Shown piece by piece: positions 24,480-36,209 of a stretch of 64,000 nt of DNA. Position numbers and translations under genes: made by a program. Each line of letters starts with the position of its first letter. Position 1 is the first letter of the stretch. The notes below the pieces were generated by a model. It did no database searches and was not told the origin of the DNA. It saw nothing but the letters and a program-made list of their open reading frames with translations. The stretch spans positions 24,056,001 to 24,120,000 of the forward strand of contig OZ234494.1 in the NCBI GenBank assembly GCA_965153455.1, written 5' to 3'. The stretch is from Sphagnum compactum (Eukaryota > Bryophyta > Sphagnopsida > Sphagnales).

Positions 24480-25110
24480 CTCCTCCAGGGCTCTGAAAGC
24501 TGTGGAGTTTTTCAGGGTTGGCTTGAACTGATGATGAATATCATCTAAACATTTCTAGTGCAGGGCCACATACTGAACATTGATGGAGATGCTCTTAGTT
24601 AGGTCCCTATCAAGGAGGTACTGGAACAAGGCTATTATTAGCTCATGTCCATAGTAGTAGGCAAGTACTGGGATGAGGTTGGTATTGCCTGAGGTCACAC
24701 AAGTCTAGTTGATTCTTTGATACCAAGATTGATATATATATATATTAGTCTATATATCCTGGTTCCAGCTTGATACCTACCCAACACCGATTTTTTCACC
24801 TGCAATAAGTTGAGTTTTGCCATTGTTCAAATAATTTCCAACAACGAAAGAGCAAAATCCTGTCCAGTTACTATGTACTACTCCGGAACTAGCCTTGTTT
24901 TCCATGAAGGCCATTCCTCCCCCCCTCCTCAGGAAGAATAGCTGCTCCTTGCCATCCATGCATCTGATGAGAACCTGGTGGCTTTGGGTACAGTTGCCAA
25001 AAGGCTGTGAAGGTGCATGAATTCAAGGTGGAGCATACAAATATGCATACTTTCCAACAAATTCCTGGCTTTTCAGGTTAGATTCAAGCAGGCCAGAGAG
25101 AAGAAGTTGT
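24480..25110 (-). pseudogene. Broken gene fragment, unidentified
   Basis: On the minus strand, about 25100-24781 reads as a peptide containing GKYAYLYAPP, a stop, then HQVLIRCMDGKEQLFFLRRG and GNYLNNGKTQLIAGEKIG. It is followed by a donor-like GG|GTAGGT. After an acceptor-like GACCTCAG (ending 24689) another frame reads LAYYYGHELIIALFQYLLD, with a stop later. The VGNYLNNGKTQL segment resembles an FG-GAP/beta-propeller blade, but I cannot assign a family. The exon and intron phases do not join cleanly, and there are in-frame stops. I read it as a decayed gene piece. Confidence 0.35.
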
Positions 25111-27787
25111 TGGTGGTCTGTTGTCCTATTACTTAACAGACATCAAACACTGGAAGAAACCGAGAGATACATACTTTTAGCACAATGAGAGAAACAAGTG
25201 AGCCCTACTAAAATGTGTGTAACATGGGTCCAAAGTGTTTTTGAGCATCATCCACCAACTCCATCTTGAGGCGGGCTGTTACTGCAGGGGAGGGTTCTTT
25301 TGAGCTTGAAGTTTTATTGGGTTTACCTCCCCCTTTCTTTAGTTGATATGCTTCAAATGACTGGTGGAGGTTTCTGTACTTAGTGATTCCTTTACCTCCT
25401 TGTGGCCCGCCTCTTTTGGGCTGTTTGCTTGCCTGGACTGGACTTTGGTCCTGGCCCCTTGTTTCTTTTTCTCTCCCTTTGTTGGGTGCTTTCTTTTTAT
25501 AAAGTTTGGCAGGGTTTCATCACTTCATTTCAAAGGCAGAGATGGAAACCATGAAGCAGGCAATACTTTTGTATTGCCTGCACATAAAATGTCGGGGGGT
25601 AAAACATGAGTGTTGGGTGTGTATAAAAAACAGCAACAGACCCCCCCCCCCCCCCCCAGGTTATCAGAGAGGTTCTAAGGATTCATAACCATGGTTCTCA
25701 AAAATGGAGTCCTGGTCTCAAAGCTTTTGGAAAAAATCAAATAACCGTTCACAAGACCACCAGTTACTTGCCAGTTCTTTCATGAAAGCCGTCGATTCTT
25801 AAGGTTTTTTTTTATAGAAATGATCAGGGTCGATGGTTCTTTGATTCTGGTTTCTTTCAAGGAATCAAAACTGGTGGGTGGTTCTCTGATTCTGGAATAA
25901 TGAAAGAGTCAGAACCGACACGGTTCTTTGAAGATTCAAATAACCTTACAACACTGGAGGAGAGACGCAGAGCATTATTGATTGCCAGGCAAATTTTGCA
26001 TTCCATTGGGCAATAGTTGTCATTTTGCCTCATGTGCTCATTGAGATTTTAAAGATTCTCAAAACCAACAACAGCTAATTATTTGTGATGCTTGCTTTAA
26101 AAGGGTACCCAACTAACAAGCCATCATCTGCTGCATGCTTACAACTTGCACTTGTTATAATATATGATGAGCAGGTGATGCTAAAAGTCATTTTGTACCC
26201 ACAATGGTCTGTCCACAAACCCTAAAATCTCACATCTCTTCTTTCTCCTTGAGGGGAATTGGGTTTATAGTTTATACCAGTGTTGTCTGGTTATTTGAAT
26301 TTTTTTAAAGAACCGTTGGTTTTGGCTTTGTAAAGATTTTAGATCCAGAGAATTGCAGGCTTCGATTCGTTGAAAGAAACAAAATCGAAGAACCATCGAT
26401 TCCAATTAGTTTCAAACCCTTAATGAACCTGCGGTTTGTAGGAAAGAAGCATGAAAGAACCGTCAATTTTATGGCCAATTATTCAAATTTTTTTTGAGAA
26501 TCATCATTATATACCAGAAATGGTTATTTGATTGTTTTTTTATTGAGAACCATAATTATGAACCCTAAGAATCACCCTAATAACCTCAGGGTCTGTTCCT
26601 GTTTTTTAATAATCGCCCAAAACTGGTTTATAATCTATTGTAATTTCTTGTCCAAAGACAAGGGACTCAACTATATAGTGGGTAGTAGCTAATCATCGGG
26701 CACCAAGGGTGCATGAACACAAGATTGGAGCATGCTTCACTTTTGTTTGATCATGTTGTTTTTTTTAATCTTGGTGAAACTACAAGACAAGGTTTTGAAA
26801 GCATTTTTCCAAACTTCCTTCACAAATTAAAGGTGGTAAAAAGATAATCACGGCATTCCAACATACATACAATTCTGGTTTGATAAAATTTCAATGTATC
26901 TTTTGCTTGAGTGAGCACATTTGAACTATTATTGATGGATTGAATCATGACCTTGATTGGAGAAAGCGTCTTGAGCTTGGCAAAACTATTTGAACAATGT
27001 ATCATATTGGACAATTGGGTGAGGCATACCATTTGGGTTGTGAAACAAGCAGCTCATCACATAATGACTTTGCCTCGTATGACGAGTTCAAACTTCAAAC
27101 AAAAAACTTCTCTTATTGAATTTAGAATTTCTTGTTAAGACACATGCACTTACTTCTATGGAACATGCCCATCCATCATGTGCACACATAGTACTCCAGA
27201 TGTCTCACACATTGAGTCAAGTTTGAGCCAAAATTTAACACCCGAATCATACACCAAAGCATGGGCTCTTCCCTAGGGGCGAAGCCAACAAAGGTACCTA
27301 GTGTGTGCACAAGTATGCAAGATGTCTCGTAGGCTTGTATGCCTTTAAGAAGCAATTGGTTGTTCAAGAAGTTTATTTGAGAGAACAATAGTAATAGGAG
27401 TTGGGAAAGCCCATTTGACATCTCAAGTTCATAGCTGCCGTTACTCACCTCCACTATTTTCCTAGAGATGGACCGTGTCATTTTTCTCCCCTTGACACCA
27501 CGAGAGGTCCTCAAAAATCATTTCTCCATATTTGAAGGATTGAAGCAATTATTCATACCTTGACACAAAACGACACCACATTGATCTAAATGGTTATCAT
27601 CATAGTGCTCAAAGGATCAATTTCCTTCATTGGAGCATGTGATGAAAGAAGTGAACTTCCCATATTTCAGAAAACTGGTTGGGTATATGGGCTCTTGACT
27701 GACCATTCTCAAAAAGCAAAGAGACCAATTTTGACCCATAACCATGGGTTAAAGAAAATCAGAGAACCAGTCAAAGAACTACCCTGA
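25111..27787. repeat. Diverged GGTTCTTTGATTC-rich repeats; no gene
   Basis: 25.7-26.6 kb is full of variants of GGTTCTTTGATTC, GAACCRTCGATT and GAATCAAAGAACC on both strands. The same vocabulary occurs at 27.65-28.07, 31.6-31.8 and 57.0-57.5 kb. It looks like an amplified low-complexity repeat family. A run of 17 C lies at 25641-25657. No intact gene is recognised. Confidence 0.45.
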
Positions 27788-28065
27788 ACCATTGGTTCTT
27801 TGAGTAAACCCGTTGGTTCTCTACCATTGGTTCTTTGAGTAAACCCGTTGGTTCTCTACCATTGGTTCTTTGAGTAAACCCCTTGGTTCTCTACCATTGG
27901 TTCTTTGAGTAAACCATTGGTTCTCTACCATTGGTTCTTTGAGTAAACCCGTTGGTTCTCTACCATTGGTTCTTTGAGTAAACCTGTTGGTTCTCTACCA
28001 TTGGTTCTTTGAGTAAACCCGTTGGTTCTCTACCATTGGTTCTTTGAGTAAACCATTGGTTCTCT
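27788..28065. repeat. Minisatellite, 35-bp unit, eight copies
   Basis: Eight units begin ACCATTGGTTCTTTGAGTAA and end GTTGGTTCTCT. Six are 35 bp and two are 34 bp (278 bp in all). Internal variation is minimal: the variable part reads ACCCGTT, ACCCCTT, ACCTGTT or ACCATT. The high identity indicates recent amplification from the GGTTCTTTGA-rich family around it. Confidence 0.97.
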
Positions 28066-29288
28066 ATGAAAGCTAGGTGATAGCAACAACCCCAAGTACT
28101 TCCCAACACTGGTGAGTAGTTAGTACCATGCTTGCTTGCATGTTGGGAATGGAATGAATAGTGAGCATCTCAAGAGGCTCTGCAACAAAAAAAGGCAAAG
28201 AATCTATTCTTGACTTGTGACAAAACATCAAACAAAAGCAAAAACATAGCAGCTTGAGACAACCCATCATTCCATTGACAAAGTCTAGTAGTCATCTGAA
28301 CACTAGGTAGTATTTTGTTGCATTGACCCAAAGTCTATGCATAAGCTTAAATCAATCTTTACAAAAGGAAGATTGACGAAAAGTAAAGAAATACCCATCA
28401 AGGCTTTCATTCCCAACGAGTCGATATTAATAGGTGGTTTCATTCGGACCTTGACTAGGTATTGTCTCAATGGTTTCTTTTGTTAGCTTGTTGGTTATGA
28501 TGTGACCTAAAGGCATGTCCTGTATGTTGCAAGACATAATTAGGGTTTTAATTTGTTATGCTTTGCTGCATGGTGATGTGACCGTCACATTTTTGGCAAT
28601 TTGTCCTTGAAGGAGGAAGTCGATGGTGGCCAGTGAAGGCTTAGCCATTATTATTTTATTTTTCTTCTATGCTGGGTTTGTGTGTGAGCTTGGTGTGCTG
28701 GCTGATAAGCTTTCTGTGGATTTGATGTGAGGAGGACATGTGTGAAAAGAATGCAAGAAGATAATTTGCTGTGAAGCAATAGAGCAGAGCAGCATCAACC
28801 ATGTTCAATGTTTTCGTTAATTTGAAACTGGAGACATGGAAGGGATGATAGTGTCTATGTTCATAAGTCGAACAAGTCATCCCAATTGCCAAAAAAAACT
28901 CGCTGGAATTCATCTCTGCTATGGGATTATATGAGATCAGGGAAATAGGGGGCAATTTGGTTTGGGAATTCATAGTTTATGAGGCATGGGTGGACATTCT
29001 GGACTTATGCACTTTGCATGGGGTGATACTTGTCATTTGACTTGAGAGGTGAACAAAGAGGTCTGATCCATGCTCTCCATTCTAGGGTCCACAAGGATTA
29101 CACGAACCTGGCCTTGTATGTAGTGTGTTTTGACTTCTAAGCTTGGTGTTGGTCCCTGGAAGTATGTTTCCAAGACGTTACAGTTATCCGTAAAGTAAGA
29201 AAAACACAGCACCAGAACCCTGAGTTTTGTCATACACAGGGTGAGATTTAAAAAAAACCTGCAAAAAAGTACATTAGCATTTAACGGG
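28066..29288. other. Gene-free stretch
   Basis: No gene is recognised. Frames of up to about 105 codons exist on the minus strand (28656-28973) but show no family features. Confidence 0.35.
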
Positions 29289-29540
29289 GGATGAAACTCA
29301 GAAAACCATCAATTTTGGTAGTAAACTGAGTTTCATCCTGTCTTTCCTTTTTCGTGAGCGCCTCCACTGCTGCTACATATATTTTCAGTGCTCCTAACTG
29401 TACAACAACTATAATTAATCTCGAACCTTGTGCATTAAATGCTGAGTATCAGCATTTCATACTGAGTTGTACAACTACTATAATTAATCTCGAACCTTGT
29501 GCATTAAATGCTGAGTATCAGCATTTCATACTGAGTTGGA
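29289..29540. repeat. Hairpin and 69-bp tandem duplication, repeat family member
   Basis: GGATGAAACTCAG at 29289-29301 pairs perfectly with CTGAGTTTCATCC at 29326-29338. A 69-bp unit beginning TACAACWACTATAATTAA is duplicated at 29401-29469 and 29470-29538, and contains the small inverted pair ATGCTGA/TCAGCAT. The reverse complement of this block recurs at about 56.54-56.71 kb, so it belongs to a dispersed family. Confidence 0.75.
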
Positions 29541-31270
29541 ACCTTTCATACTGAGATTTATTAAAATGTCTTTACTATGCAGAACCTTTGTATCCCAATT
29601 GTTGGTATTAGATAAGTCAATATTATTGAGGGCAGGACTTCTGGCCCCCAATTTTTGGTTACAATGGCACTTGGCTTTTGCCACCACCATTTTTTTGGCC
29701 TGTCTAAAGTTTTCTTTCATTTTGGGAAGAAAACGAATCTTCACTCCAATTTTTTTTGGGTAGGACAATTCAAGGTGCAGCAGGTTACCAGGGTTAACTT
29801 TTGAACCAGGTTTAATTTACCACAGGCTTGGGTGAACCAGCACCTACATTGCTACCATGATAAAAATCCTCAAAAACATTTAGGTTGCTTCAAACCATGG
29901 TAAATTTCTCATTCTAAGACTAGAACTAAATCAGGGTCACTGAGTTCAAATTTTAACATTTCATGGGTGAAATATGATCACTAAAAGGCCTCACCCAAGA
30001 AAGTGAAGGTATAAATGTAGGTGCTGGTTTAACCTGGCCCTCTGATATATCAAATTTGCCTTCAAAAAAATGGCAACCCATCAAAAAGACATGATTGACT
30101 CATGTGAAATGGCAAAGGGTTTTTTGTTTCTTTTAATTTATAAATATTGTATCCTTAGAGATTAAGTCAGGGTCATAAGTCCAAATTTAACATTTCTTGG
30201 GTTAAAAATAGCCTCCAAGTGGAAGGGTAGTTCATGGCTCGCTTCATATGATATCACAGAACTGGACCAATCTCCAGGATTGAGTGTACAAGTATTCATC
30301 CATTTATGTGTGGAGCCAGAACTGGAATAAAATTTTTTGGGAAAAGAAAAAAAATAGAACCAAGGGCTAACCAGAGGTTAACTAATGTTAGTGGTGTTTT
30401 ATATTATCCAATGGGCTAAACATGAAGGTTAGCTTTCATATAAGTACCATGATCAAAAGAATGATTTGCCTTGCAAACGTATATTAGTGAAAACGAGGAT
30501 TAACAATCAAAATACATTCATTGTATGAAGACTTTTAAGTCTTTGTATTACTTATTGGCCTTGCCCACCAAGGCAAGGATATTGTGTTTAGATTCATTAT
30601 AAAGTTTAGTAGCTCAAGATTTTGGCCCCTAGGTAATACAATAGGTCTATTTTTTATATGAGGAATTTTTGGAAAGATGATATTTTTTGGCTTGTGTTGA
30701 AACTTGAGATTAGTTATAGAGTTTTAATATCTTGAAGGATTTTGGTTTCTTTTAGAGGGATTTTTTGAAGATTATTTTTTGGCATGGTGAAATAGTTGAG
30801 TTTCCCATAATTCTTCTTTTGCCTTAAGATACTTTTTCTTCAAAATGTAAATGGCAAGGCCACGGTATGACACAACCCTTGTTTTCCTTCCCACACATGA
30901 TGAAAGAAATTGTTGTCAATAATACGATAAAACCTCACTTACAACGTTTGGTACTAGTGCAGAAGATACATCATCAAGTCCAGAAAGGCTCAGAAGAGTG
31001 GACTGCAGCAATGAAAGCAATTTTGAATTTTACACTATCGTCTGTAAGTAAGTACTACACACTCAATGAAACTTTCATCTCACTCTTCCATTCTTTAGGA
31101 AATTTTCGTATTTTTCGACAACTTGTGACTAATAAGTACTTTATGTGTCTTCACCCTCTTCATTTTTCCAACTTTGATGCTTCAGAAAAACTGTTGCTTG
31201 TGATTTTTCCAGAACTCAAATATTTTCACACATAAGAAGAATTTTTTAGGGTTGATTTTTTAACACCAAA
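29541..31270. repeat. Dispersed repeat copies; no intact gene
   Basis: About 30290-30400 is the inverse of sequence at about 57270-57420 (both contain CAGAACTGG/CCAGTTCTG and the ACCAGAGGTTAA block). About 30555-30880 is the inverse of 59640-59970, sharing GGCCTTGCCNNCCAAGGCAA-type sequence and the paired GGCAAGGCCAC/GTGGCCTTGCC end. A plus-strand frame at 30867-31235 (122 codons) ends a protein-like stretch at a donor-like TCT|GTAAGTAAG near 31041. I cannot identify it and do not call it a gene. Confidence 0.5.
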
Positions 31271-31424
31271 CATTATAACAAAAGATGTATTTGTACATCA
31301 AGCGATTTCATTAGATTTTGAATGAATTCATTGATCATAATGAATGGGACCTAGTGAGAACACAATGAATTCACTAGTTAAGTGAATAAGGACTAATGAA
31401 CTGCACCCACATTTTGTAATAGCG
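31271..31424. mobile_element. Second, decayed copy of the CACTA-like MITE
   Basis: This stretch aligns over its length with the element at 18784-18937: matching landmarks include CAAGYGATTTCATT, GAATTCACTAGT and CTGCACCCACATTTT. The termini have decayed, reading CATTAT where the intact copy has CACTAC and ATAGCG where it has GTAGTG. The CACTAC to CATTAT change is two C-to-T transitions, the signature of methylated-cytosine deamination. No clear target duplication remains. Confidence 0.75.
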
Positions 31425-32400
31425 AATGTTGGGCGGGTATCAACATTGGGTACAAACGTGTGTGTGCCTCCCAAGCCTCTCATTTCAGGTGTAAATTCTG
31501 ATTATTGCTAGGGTTGCGGTCACAAGTCACAACCGGCGTTGGGTGGGTATTTGATTCAGCTAATAACCGTGAGTTCTTTCTGATATTTTAAAATATTGTA
31601 GGAATCAGAGAACCACCCAACCTGAGTTTTTCTAAATTAGAATAAAGAATCAAAGAACTCCCAGTTCCCAATTGTTTCAAAAACCTCAAGGAACCATGGG
31701 TTGTCACGAAAGGCAATTTTGTGTTCTGGGTGGTTATTTGGAGTTTTTCAAAAAAAAAAAAGAGAATCATAATTGTATATGAGTATGGGTTATGTGACAA
31801 TTTGAGAACCATGGATATGAACTTTATGACTCAGTTGTGGATGAACCGCAACTGAGTTTAATATCCGGATTGACCTTGGTAACCCCTTCTTTAACAAGTA
31901 AGTGCTACATATTGATTAGATAGGTAGGAAAATAGGTGATCATAAGTAGATGGTTTATACATCAGTAAGGGCTTTTTTTTCCTACCTATCTACTAAAAGG
32001 GGTTTTAGTAGGAAGGTAAAAAAATGCAACTGAGCTGACCACCATGGTTAGCTAGGGAACTGGAACCCAACAGAAAACTGTTTCCTGTCAACTTACCATT
32101 CATCCTTCATGGTGGTGCTGGTGGGTACTGGTTCACTAGGGCCAACCAGTTACATCTTAGGTCTTTGTGGTACCTAGGTCCTAGTGTGGGTAACTAGTCA
32201 CAACTGGGCTCTTGCTAGCTAGGAACCCAAATCAGCCAAACCATGGTCACCCTCGAGGAGTTTGTTTGTCCCAAGTTGATCTCCAAAATATTTCCCTAAA
32301 TAGGTAGCCAAACAAAAAAAAATTGCCATCTACCCCCTACAAAAAAAATTTTAAAAATAAAAAATCCTTAAAAAATCAAAACATTCCATCCTACCTGAAT
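31425..32400. other. Gene-free stretch
   Basis: No gene is seen. 31.6-31.85 kb contains GAATCAGAGAACC and GAATCAAAGAACT words of the family described at 25.7 kb. 31.97-32.03 kb holds an imperfect hairpin (CCTACCTATCTACTAAAA versus TTTTAGTAGGAAGG). Confidence 0.4.
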
Positions 32401-33979
32401 GATTGCCATAAAAAGAATTAGCCCAAATTTGGCAACAAACTTTGGCAAAGAGGAGCTCCAAAGCCTTTTTTTATTAGAAGAAGAAGAACAACAACAACAT
32501 CAACATTATTCAAACCCAACATCTTATTATATTATTAACTTTGTAGCCATCAGTAACAACTGAGTTAAATTAAGCTCTTTGATGTATGTAAAAAGTATGT
32601 TGATATAATAATATATTATTATTATTATTATTATTATTATTATGATTATTTTATTATTCTGGAAAGTTGTATTATAATAATGTGTATGAAATGAATGTTG
32701 ATGATTGTGTATGTGTGATGGTACCCTATTTTTTTATTAAATTTTTTTTTGGGTGGGGTTGTTTATCATTGTGTGAGTTGTGTGTATGTGTGTGTGTGTG
32801 TGTGTGTGTTTTGTTGTGTTCACAAGTCATTGATGAAGACGAGACAAATGGGAATAAGTAGCAGCAACAAACAAAACACATTCGGGTAGGTACTTGATGG
32901 GAAGACTAGTACTTGATGCAAGCTCAAAAGCTTCAAGATCATTAGATTTGTGTCAGAAAGAAAGCAAAAAGAAAAAGAAAAGAATGATGATGGTGGCAGC
33001 AGTAGCAGCAGCAAGGGCAAGAACATGTCAGAACAACACATGGGTGGTTGTGTAATTCTTGATGGATTGGGCTTTTTGGGTTGCAGACATAGTAGACATA
33101 GCAGCAGTTGATGAGAAGAAACAACCATCTGAACTCAACAACACAAGTCTAGTGTTGTTGTTGAGAAGAGCAGAAAGAAGAAGAAGAAGAAGTTGTAGTA
33201 GGAGGAGGAAGAAGAGGAGGATTTATAGCCTTTTTTCTCTTCTCTCTCCATCTCCAGCTCCCAACACTCCAACACAGAGAGAGATATATAGAGACAGAGA
33301 GACAGAGAAGAAGAAAGAGAAGGAGAAGGAGAAAGGGCACGTGTTTTTTCTTAGATCGGTTGTTTTGGGTATTGGGTAAAGCTTGGGATTCTCGGAGGAG
33401 GAGGAGTTGATGAAGAGAAAGCTTGATCGATCAAGCGTGTTGCCATCCTGAGGATTTGGGTTTGGTAGAATTTTGCTGTTTCATATGAGAAGTGGTGGTG
33501 TTGGTGGTGGTCGTAGTCTTTTAGAAGCGCAAGGAAAGGAAAGGATAGGTCACAGCTTTTCTTTGTTTCTTTGGGGTTTTGTTTGTTTGTTTGTTTGTCT
33601 GTCTGTACGAGCTTTTGTTGAATATTGTAACCCCCGCCCCTCCCCTGCAAGCTCCTGACTTTTCTTGTAAGTGCGGAAATTTGTGTCACTGGGATGTTTG
33701 GAAGTTTGGGTTTCTGACAGAAAGAGATTTTTGTGTTTTGTTGTCAAATTCATGGCAGACTGCAACAAGTTCAGTAGTCCTCTGGGAGACTTAAGAACTT
33801 GAACTTGTTCGAGAGATACAGCCGCAAACAATTGCTGGAAAACGGAGTTTGTAATGATCTCGATCGATCCATGCTTTGGTAATTTGTGAAGAGAAATTTT
33901 AAAAACCACAGAGATTGTGACAGAAGTTGTTTCTCCGGGAGAAGGATTTTGTTCTTAATCATCAACAAGGGACTAAGAA
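32401..33979 (+). promoter_or_regulatory. Upstream region of the GT47 gene
   Basis: Microsatellites are dense: (ATT)n at about 32614-32642, (TG)n at 32787-32809, GAA/GGA tracts at 33175-33215 and GAGA tracts at 33275-33340, then (GTTT)n at about 33580-33597. The pyrimidine tract TTCTCTTCTCTCTCCATCTCC near 33234 followed by AGAGAGA is typical of plant leaders. A perfect 16-bp palindrome GCTTGATCGATCAAGC lies at 33421-33436. Several short upstream ATG frames precede the coding start. The transcription start cannot be fixed by eye. Confidence 0.4.
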
Positions 33980-36209
33980 ATGCGTGGTCGCGTGTATGGA
34001 GTACGCGGCTGCATGTTTTTGGGAATGCTAATCCTTGCACTTCGAGCATTCATACTCTTGGAATCAAGATCTCCTCATCAAGCTCAGGAATCATCATCAT
34101 CATCTTCTTCATCTGCTTCTTCTTCAACTGGAGATGTGTGTGAGGGACGCAGAGTCTTCGTTCACGAACTACCCACATACTTCAACACAGATCTTCTCCA
34201 GAGATGCAACAAAGGATTAGCAGATTGGATCGATTTCTGCGACCATTGGGTGAACGACGGATTCGGACAAAGGATCGACGATCCAGAGCATTGGTATGCC
34301 ACCAACAATTACCTTCTGGAAGTCATGTTCCATCGCCGCATCGTCACGTACCCTTGCAGAACCCTAAACCCTTGGAAAGCGCAGATTTTCTTCCTTCCCT
34401 ACTACGGCGGTCTGGAAGCTTTGGAGTATTTGTATGGGGAGAAGAAGCATTTGCGCAACTCTCAAGGACTGGATCTCGTCCACTGGCTCAAGCACAATGC
34501 TGCGGAAATTTGGTCTCGGCATGGTGGAGCGGATCATTTCATGGTGCTTGGACGAACTGCTTGGGATTTCTTCCGGCAGAATGAGACCAGTTGGGGTACC
34601 AGGCTGCTGCAACAAGTGGAGCTTGCTCATGTGCATGCTCTGGTTTTGGAGAAGATGCCATGGGAGCCGATGCAAGAAGCTGTGCCTTATCCTACCTCCT
34701 TCCATCCGCCTTCTCTCTCTGCACTCCAAGAATGGATGCAACAGGTGCAAATCCATCAACCCTACTACCCCCATTTCTTGCTAGAATGTATGTATGTGCA
34801 ATCTTATGCAAACCCCACTGCAATACATCAGTTCTGGAACCATTTGAGAGTGAGGTTTTGGAGGGCAGTGGTATGGAGATTGTGATTGCACCAGGTGCAA
34901 ATCCATAAACCCTACAACCACCGTTTCTTGCAAAAATGTATGTGCAATCTTATGCAAACTGGCCATGCAAACCCCATCTGCAATACATCACTTCTGTAAA
35001 GGAATTCAGAGTGAGCTTTCAGGGGGTGGTGGTATGGATTTTGTCATTTCACTAGGTATGAATCCATAAACCCTACTACCACCATTTCTTGCCAAATTGT
35101 ATGTGCAATATGCAAACCCTGCTGCAATACGTCAGTTCTGGAATGAATTCAGAGTGAGGTTTCAGAGGTTGGTGGTATGGATTTTGTCATTGCACCAGGT
35201 GCAAATCCATAAACCCTACTACCACCATTTCTTGCACGAATGTGCAATTTGCAAACCATGCAAACCGCACTGCAATACATCAGTTCTGGAACTATTTCAG
35301 ATTGACGTTTTGGAGGGCAGTGGTATTGGTTTTTTGTCATTGCACCAGGTCCAAACCCCTATAGACCGTAGCATCCCATTTCCTGCAAGAACTTGCAAAT
35401 TACAAACGATGCCAGCCCCACCAATACATCAATTCTGTAAAAGAATTTAGAGCGATGTTTTTGGATGGTGGAAAAAATACTGAAATTCTTTTGTTACAGC
35501 TGCCCCTGTCTATTTGAATGTTTGAGGTTCATTACTGAGAGAAGAAAATGAATCTTTTGTTATGTACAGTAATATGAACTTCCATTTTTGCGTCCGGACA
35601 AAGTAAGTACTCACTGAATGCAGGCTCTTTTGAAATCTGCAGGTGAGGAGTAGCAATCGAACAGCGCTGTTCTCATTTGTAGGTGCACCTCGACCTGGAA
35701 AACCTGGAGACATTCGGTCACAGTTGATTGAGCAATGTATGAAATCAACAAAATGTAAATTCACAGACTGCACAGGAAAGTCATGTGGCAGATACCCACA
35801 AGTCCTTCTGCCAGCTTTCATGCATGCTGATTTTTGCTTGCAACCACAAGGCGACACACCCACAAGAAAGTCAACTTTTGATTCCATGATTGCTGGGTGC
35901 ATACCCGTATTCTTCCATCCAGATTCTGCCTATACACAATACAAATGGCATCTACCTGAGGACCCAAAAGCCTATTCAGTATTTATTGATGAAAAACAGG
36001 TACTACAAGATGGGTTGAAGGTAGAAGATGTTCTCTTGAAGTTCAAACAAGAGGAAATCGCAGCGCTGCGGGAACGAGTCATCTCTCTCATTCCCAACTT
36101 TTTGTACATGAATTTCTCAAGCCCTGGAGAGCTCACAGGCACATTTGATGCATTCGATCTGAGTGTCAAGGGGATGCTGAAGAAAGTTAAGAGCTGGAAA
36201 TTGCAATAG
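33980..36209 (+). CDS. GT47 clade-A glycosyltransferase, xyloglucan galactosyltransferase-like
   Basis: Exons 33980-34744 (255 codons) and 35643-36209 join in phase 0 to give 443 residues. The product is a type II membrane protein. A short basic N-terminus and a hydrophobic anchor (about residues 11-27) precede a Ser-rich stem (about 38-50) and an exostosin-type GT47 domain starting at RVFVHELP. The diagnostic clade-A segment in exon 2 (about residues 303-346) reads SCGRYPQVLLPAFM, FCLQPQGDTPTRKSTFDS and IAGCIPVFF, the pattern of the MUR3/XLT2/KATAMARI1 group. These Golgi enzymes add galactose (some members other sugars) to xyloglucan side chains. The exact donor and acceptor cannot be read from the sequence. 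The donor CAACAG|GTGCAA and acceptor AATCTGCAG|GTG restore the family sequence WMQQ-VRSSNRTALFSF. If the intron is retained the frame stops at 34885, before the catalytic signature. Confidence 0.92.
34745..35480 (+). repeat. Five-unit tandem array filling the GT47 intron; AG|GT at each junction
   Basis: Units run 34745-34894 (150 bp), 34895-35055 (161), 35056-35198 (143), 35199-35348 (150) and 35349 to about 35480. Each starts GTGCAAATCCAT or a variant and, in units 1-4, ends near TTGCACCAG. The five unit starts read GTGCAAAT, GTGCAAAT, GTATGAAT, GTGCAAAT and GTCCAAAC, and the bases just before them read CAACAG, CACCAG, CACTAG, CACCAG and CACCAG. Every junction therefore looks like a splice boundary. 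The first unit starts exactly at the authentic donor. Internal landmarks shared by all units include the GCAATACATCAGTTCTG block. Confidence 0.93.
34745..35642 (+). other. Intron of the GT47 gene
   Basis: This 898-bp intron begins GTGCAAATCC and ends TTTTGAAATCTGCAG. About two thirds of it is a tandem array (listed separately). It interrupts the gene between a Gln and a Val codon and is phase 0. Confidence 0.88.

Noticed and set aside
27788-28065. Possible CRISPR-like array
   Set aside because: Units abut with no unique spacers, and the context is plant nuclear DNA; it is a minisatellite.
34745-34885. Continuation of the GT47 first exon to a stop at 34885
   Set aside because: The added residues do not match the family, while splicing at 34744 restores the conserved sequence exactly.
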